From Variovorax davisae (GTDB lineage Bacteria > Pseudomonadota > Gammaproteobacteria > Burkholderiales > Burkholderiaceae_C), in assembly GCF_030316845.1 (NCBI RefSeq), contig NZ_JASZYS010000008.1, forward strand, positions 248,001 to 312,000: 64,000 nt of DNA, in the 5' to 3' direction. Of the stretch, positions 61,696 through 64,000 are shown one piece after another. The position numbers and the translations under genes were made by a program. Under the pieces are notes generated by a model. That model ran no database searches, had not been told where the DNA came from, and worked only from the letters and a program-made list of their open reading frames with translations. Positions within the stretch are counted from its first letter, which is position 1, and the number at the start of each line of letters is the position of its first letter.

Positions 61696-62079
61696 CTAGC
61701 CTTTGGTTAAGTGGCTGCCGTGCCGGCGGATCGCCTCGAGCAGCTCGTCGCTCGAGAAGGGCTTGCGCAGCAGGCACGATCCGTTCGCCTCGATCGCCAG
61801 CCGGGCCAGCGCGGCATCGTCGCTGGCCGTGATGAACACCACCGGGACCCGGATGTCGGCCGCCTGCATGCGCATCTGGACTTCGAAGCCGGACAGCCCC
61901 GGCATGTGGATGTCGAGGATCACGCAGGCCGGGCGCAGCGTGTCCAGCGAGGCCAGGAAATCCTCTCCCGATTCGAATGTGCTGACCCGATAGTCGGCCA
62001 GCCGCAGGACCCGCCCGAGCATCGTCCGCATGGGCGACTCGTCGTCCACCACGGCGATAAGCGGATCGATGGCGTGCAC
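61696..62079 (-). CDS. Stand-alone receiver-domain response regulator
   Basis: A 127-residue protein starting at GTG 62079, with no strong ribosome site. Receiver features only: acidic pair VVDDESPMRTMLG, phosphoacceptor Asp in VILDIHMPGLSGF, Thr in VFITASDDAAL and Lys in LLRKPFSSDELLEAI. No output domain. It follows the FixJ-type regulator and kinase and may act as a phosphate sink or a second output. Confidence 0.85.
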   Translation of the reverse strand: MHAIDPLIAVVDDESPMRTMLGRVLRLADYRVSTFESGEDFLASLDTLRPACVILDIHMPGLSGFEVQMRMQAADIRVPVVFITASDDAALARLAIEANGSCLLRKPFSSDELLEAIRRHGSHLTKG

Positions 62080-62126
62080 GGCAGGAAGGTACCGCGTTGC
62101 CGCGGCGGCGGGGACTGGTCTTTGGT

Positions 62127-62747
62127 TCAGTCCCCGGGCGCCGCCGGGATGCCGAGCCGGGCCGCGATGTGCATCAGCTCGGCCGCGGTCCGCACCTGCA
62201 TGCGCTCCATGATGCGGGCCCGATGGAACTTGACGGTCTGCTCGACGATGCCCAGGTCGGCCGCGATCTGCTTGTTGAGCCGGCCCTTGACCACGCCCGC
62301 GAGCACCTCGCGTTCGCGCGGCGTGAGCGTGGCCAGGCGCTGCTCGCAGGCCGTGCTGTCGGCCCTGGCGCGGCGCAGCGTCGCCGATTCCGCGAAGGCG
62401 GCCCGCACGGCGCCAGCCAGCGCCGGCGCGCCGACCGGCTTGGTGAGGAAATCAGCGGCGCCGGCCTTGATCGCCTTGACCGACATGGGGATGTCGCCGT
62501 GGCCGGTCAGGAACACGATCGGCCAGGCTTGTCCCGATTCGGCCAGGCGCTGCTGCAATGCGAGCCCGTCGAGTCCGGGCATGGTCACGTCCAGCACCAG
62601 GCAGCCTTCGGTCTCGGGGTCGGGCCGTGCCAGGAAGGCCTCGGCCGAGTCGAAGGTCCGCACCTCCCATTCGTCTTCCTGGCGCAGCATCCGGGCCAGC
62701 GCCCTTCGCACGGCGGGGTCGTCGTCGACCAGGAAGATGGTTGCCAT
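62127..62747 (-). CDS. FixJ-family response regulator
   Basis: A 206-residue protein. ATG 62747 is preferred (GGAG seven bases upstream); ATG 62759 is an alternative. N-terminal receiver: FLVDDDPAVRRALARML, phosphoacceptor Asp in LVLDVTMPGLDG, FLTGHGDIPMSVKAIKAGAA and FLTKPV. C-terminal LuxR-type HTH: LTPREREVLAGVVKGRLNKQ and QTVKFHRARIMERMQVRTAA. It follows the sensor kinase by 14 bases. Candidate binder of the TGCACCAAAGG elements; not proven. Confidence 0.92.
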   Translation of the reverse strand: MATIFLVDDDPAVRRALARMLRQEDEWEVRTFDSAEAFLARPDPETEGCLVLDVTMPGLDGLALQQRLAESGQAWPIVFLTGHGDIPMSVKAIKAGAADFLTKPVGAPALAGAVRAAFAESATLRRARADSTACEQRLATLTPREREVLAGVVKGRLNKQIAADLGIVEQTVKFHRARIMERMQVRTAAELMHIAARLGIPAAPGD

Positions 62748-62761
62748 GCGGGGCTCCATGA

Positions 62762-64000
62762 TCAGGCGGTCCGGCGCGCCGGCCAGGTGGCGCAGAAGGC
62801 GGCGCCGCTGTCCGGCGTATTGGCAACGTCGAGCGTGCCCCGGTGGCCCTCGACGATGGAGCGGCAGATCGCGAGTCCCATGCCCGTGCCGCCGGGCTTG
62901 GTGCTCCAGAAGGGGTCGAACAGGTACGGCATGTCGACCGCCGCGATGCCGCTGCCCTGGTCGGTCACGCACAAGCGGACATCGGTGCCCCGCATCTCGG
63001 TGCGCACGACCAGCCTGCGGCGCTCCGGCGCGATGTCGCCCATGGCATCGGCGGCGTTCAGGATCAGGTTCAACAGCACCTGCTGCAGTTGCACCCTGCC
63101 GCCGTCGACGGGCGCAAGCCCGGGGGCGAGCTCGGTCACCGCCTCGACGTGCCGCGTCGTCAGCTCGGTGCGCACCAGCTCCAGGGTCTCGGACACCAGC
63201 TCGTTGAGATCCAGCGGCGCCAGCGTCATCTCCCCGCGCTTGAAGAGGGCGCCCAGCCGGCGGATCACTTCCGCTGCGCGCCGGTCCTCGGTGATGATGT
63301 CGTCGCAGATGGCCTGCAGTTCGTCCAGGTCGAGTGGCCGTTTCCCAAGCATCTTGCGCGCCGCTTCGGCGTTGCCGAGGATCGCCGCCAGCGGCTGGTT
63401 GAGCTGGTGGGCGATCGAGGCCGAAAGCTGTCCCAGCATCGACACGCGGGTCATGTGGGTGAGCGCCGATCGGTCCTTCTGGGCCTGGAGTTCGGCTTCC
63501 TTGCGAGCCGTGATGTCGAGCGCCACGCCGGTGATGCGCTGGCTGCCGCCTTTTTCGGCCCGGCCCCGTGCGGCGATCCACCGCACCTCGCCGCCGGGTT
63601 CGACAACGCGGTACTCGGCGTCGAGTTCCAGGTCGCGTTCGACGGCTTGCCGCGCGGCCTGTTGCAGGTCTTCGCGATCCGCCGGGTGCACGGAGTCGAG
63701 CACGTCGTCGAGCGAGCTGGCCGTGGTGCCGGCGTCCCTCGGGGACTTGCGGTCGACGTCCCAGATCCAGGTCGAAAGCCGCGAGGCACGCGCCGCGAGA
63801 CTCATCCGGTCCTCGCTGCGTTCGAGCGCCAGTGCGGTGTGCCGGCGGCGACGCCGTTCGATGAACAGGGCGGCGATCAGCACGGCCTGGATCAGGAACA
63901 GCGCCATCGCCAGCAGCGCCTGCGTGCGATACAGGTCCCAGAAGGTCGGCTCCTTGAAGAAGACGGCTGTGTCCGGAGGAATGTCGGCCTCGGCGAGGCC
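62762..64000 (-). CDS. Sensor histidine kinase, 5' end beyond the window
   Basis: The reading frame continues to the right edge, so the N-terminus is missing. The visible part starts with the end of a periplasmic or linker segment (DIPPDTAVFFKEPTFWDLYR), one membrane span (LFLIQAVLIAALF), a PAS domain (SRLSTWIWDVD ... ITGVALDITARKEAE), a HisKA domain with H-box MLGQLSASIAHQLNQPLAAI and an HATPase (NLILNAADAMG, DQGSGI, GGTGMGLAIC). This matches kinases with a periplasmic ligand domain paired with FixJ-type regulators. Its closest visible relative is the broken fragment at 42410-42545. Confidence 0.92.
   Translation of the reverse strand, partial: GLAEADIPPDTAVFFKEPTFWDLYRTQALLAMALFLIQAVLIAALFIERRRRRHTALALERSEDRMSLAARASRLSTWIWDVDRKSPRDAGTTASSLDDVLDSVHPADREDLQQAARQAVERDLELDAEYRVVEPGGEVRWIAARGRAEKGGSQRITGVALDITARKEAELQAQKDRSALTHMTRVSMLGQLSASIAHQLNQPLAAILGNAEAARKMLGKRPLDLDELQAICDDIITEDRRAAEVIRRLGALFKRGEMTLAPLDLNELVSETLELVRTELTTRHVEAVTELAPGLAPVDGGRVQLQQVLLNLILNAADAMGDIAPERRRLVVRTEMRGTDVRLCVTDQGSGIAAVDMPYLFDPFWSTKPGGTGMGLAICRSIVEGHRGTLDVANTPDSGAAFCATWPARRTA

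Noticed and set aside
61697..61712. CCTTTGGTTAAGTG as another copy of the CCAAAGG promoter element
   Set aside because: It is the coding end (LTKG-stop) of the orphan receiver gene and has no downstream promoter context.

Overview
This window is GC-rich, densely coded DNA that looks like a Burkholderiales betaproteobacterium, most likely Comamonadaceae of the Variovorax/Ramlibacter type. The case rests on three orphan Bug (TctC-type) periplasmic receptors, several family III CoA-transferases and crotonases under LysR/GntR control, AraC-cupin regulators and FixJ-type two-component systems. The genus is an inference. I saw no rRNA, tRNA, insertion sequence, phage or CRISPR array.

Layout. 1-4.6 kb: NTF2-like protein, a deleted P-loop kinase remnant, an HAD phosphatase, a MocR-type regulator fragment, then a DUF2092 protein / Gly-Asn-rich protein / BamA-like barrel operon. 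4.7-6.5 kb: SulP anion transporter. 6.5-14 kb (minus strand): a tightly overlapping signalling operon of AraC regulator, a single 1590-residue protein joining a complete prolyl oligopeptidase to a complete hybrid histidine kinase, an HPt protein, a receiver-adenylate cyclase and a DUF4189 protein. 14.1-15.5 kb: NAD(P)-binding protein and lipoprotein. 15.5-19.8 kb: CoA-transferase / HMG-CoA-lyase-like / Bug operon with divergent LysR. 19.8-28.8 kb: FadR-type GntR regulator with two visible operators, ABC importer, enolase-superfamily dehydratase, aldose epimerase, DHDPS-like aldolase and Bug receptor, read as a sugar-acid uptake and breakdown operon. 28.8-30.2 kb: alpha/beta hydrolase-cyclase fusion. 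30.3-39.6 kb (minus): ABC importer, carboxylesterase, CoA-transferase, two crotonases and Bug receptor. 39.7-42.3 kb: quinone oxidoreductase, GST, GntR. 42.3-43.6 kb: a histidine-kinase fragment and a BASS-type transporter. 43.6-60.7 kb (minus): a secretion-like cluster (giant 3789-residue LEPR-motif/DUF4347/VCBS protein, TolC, HlyD, GAF-like-HlyD, M50 protease-HlyD) with no ABC ATPase. 60.8-64 kb (minus): DUF202 and DUF1622 membrane proteins, an orphan receiver, a FixJ-type regulator and a sensor kinase cut by the window edge.

How the parts may work together. The two most unusual units are the peptidase-kinase phosphorelay operon, which appears to end in cAMP synthesis, and the ABC-less secretion-like cluster beside the giant surface protein. 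A shared promoter element, TGCACCAAAGGRCA about 40 bp upstream of a TATTCT-like -10, precedes the DUF2092 operon, the SulP gene and the BASS gene. A broken relative of the right-edge kinase lies beside the third copy, so the right-edge FixJ-type system is a candidate regulator of all three. Three decayed genes (P-loop kinase, MocR, histidine kinase) show loss by deletion or frameshift.
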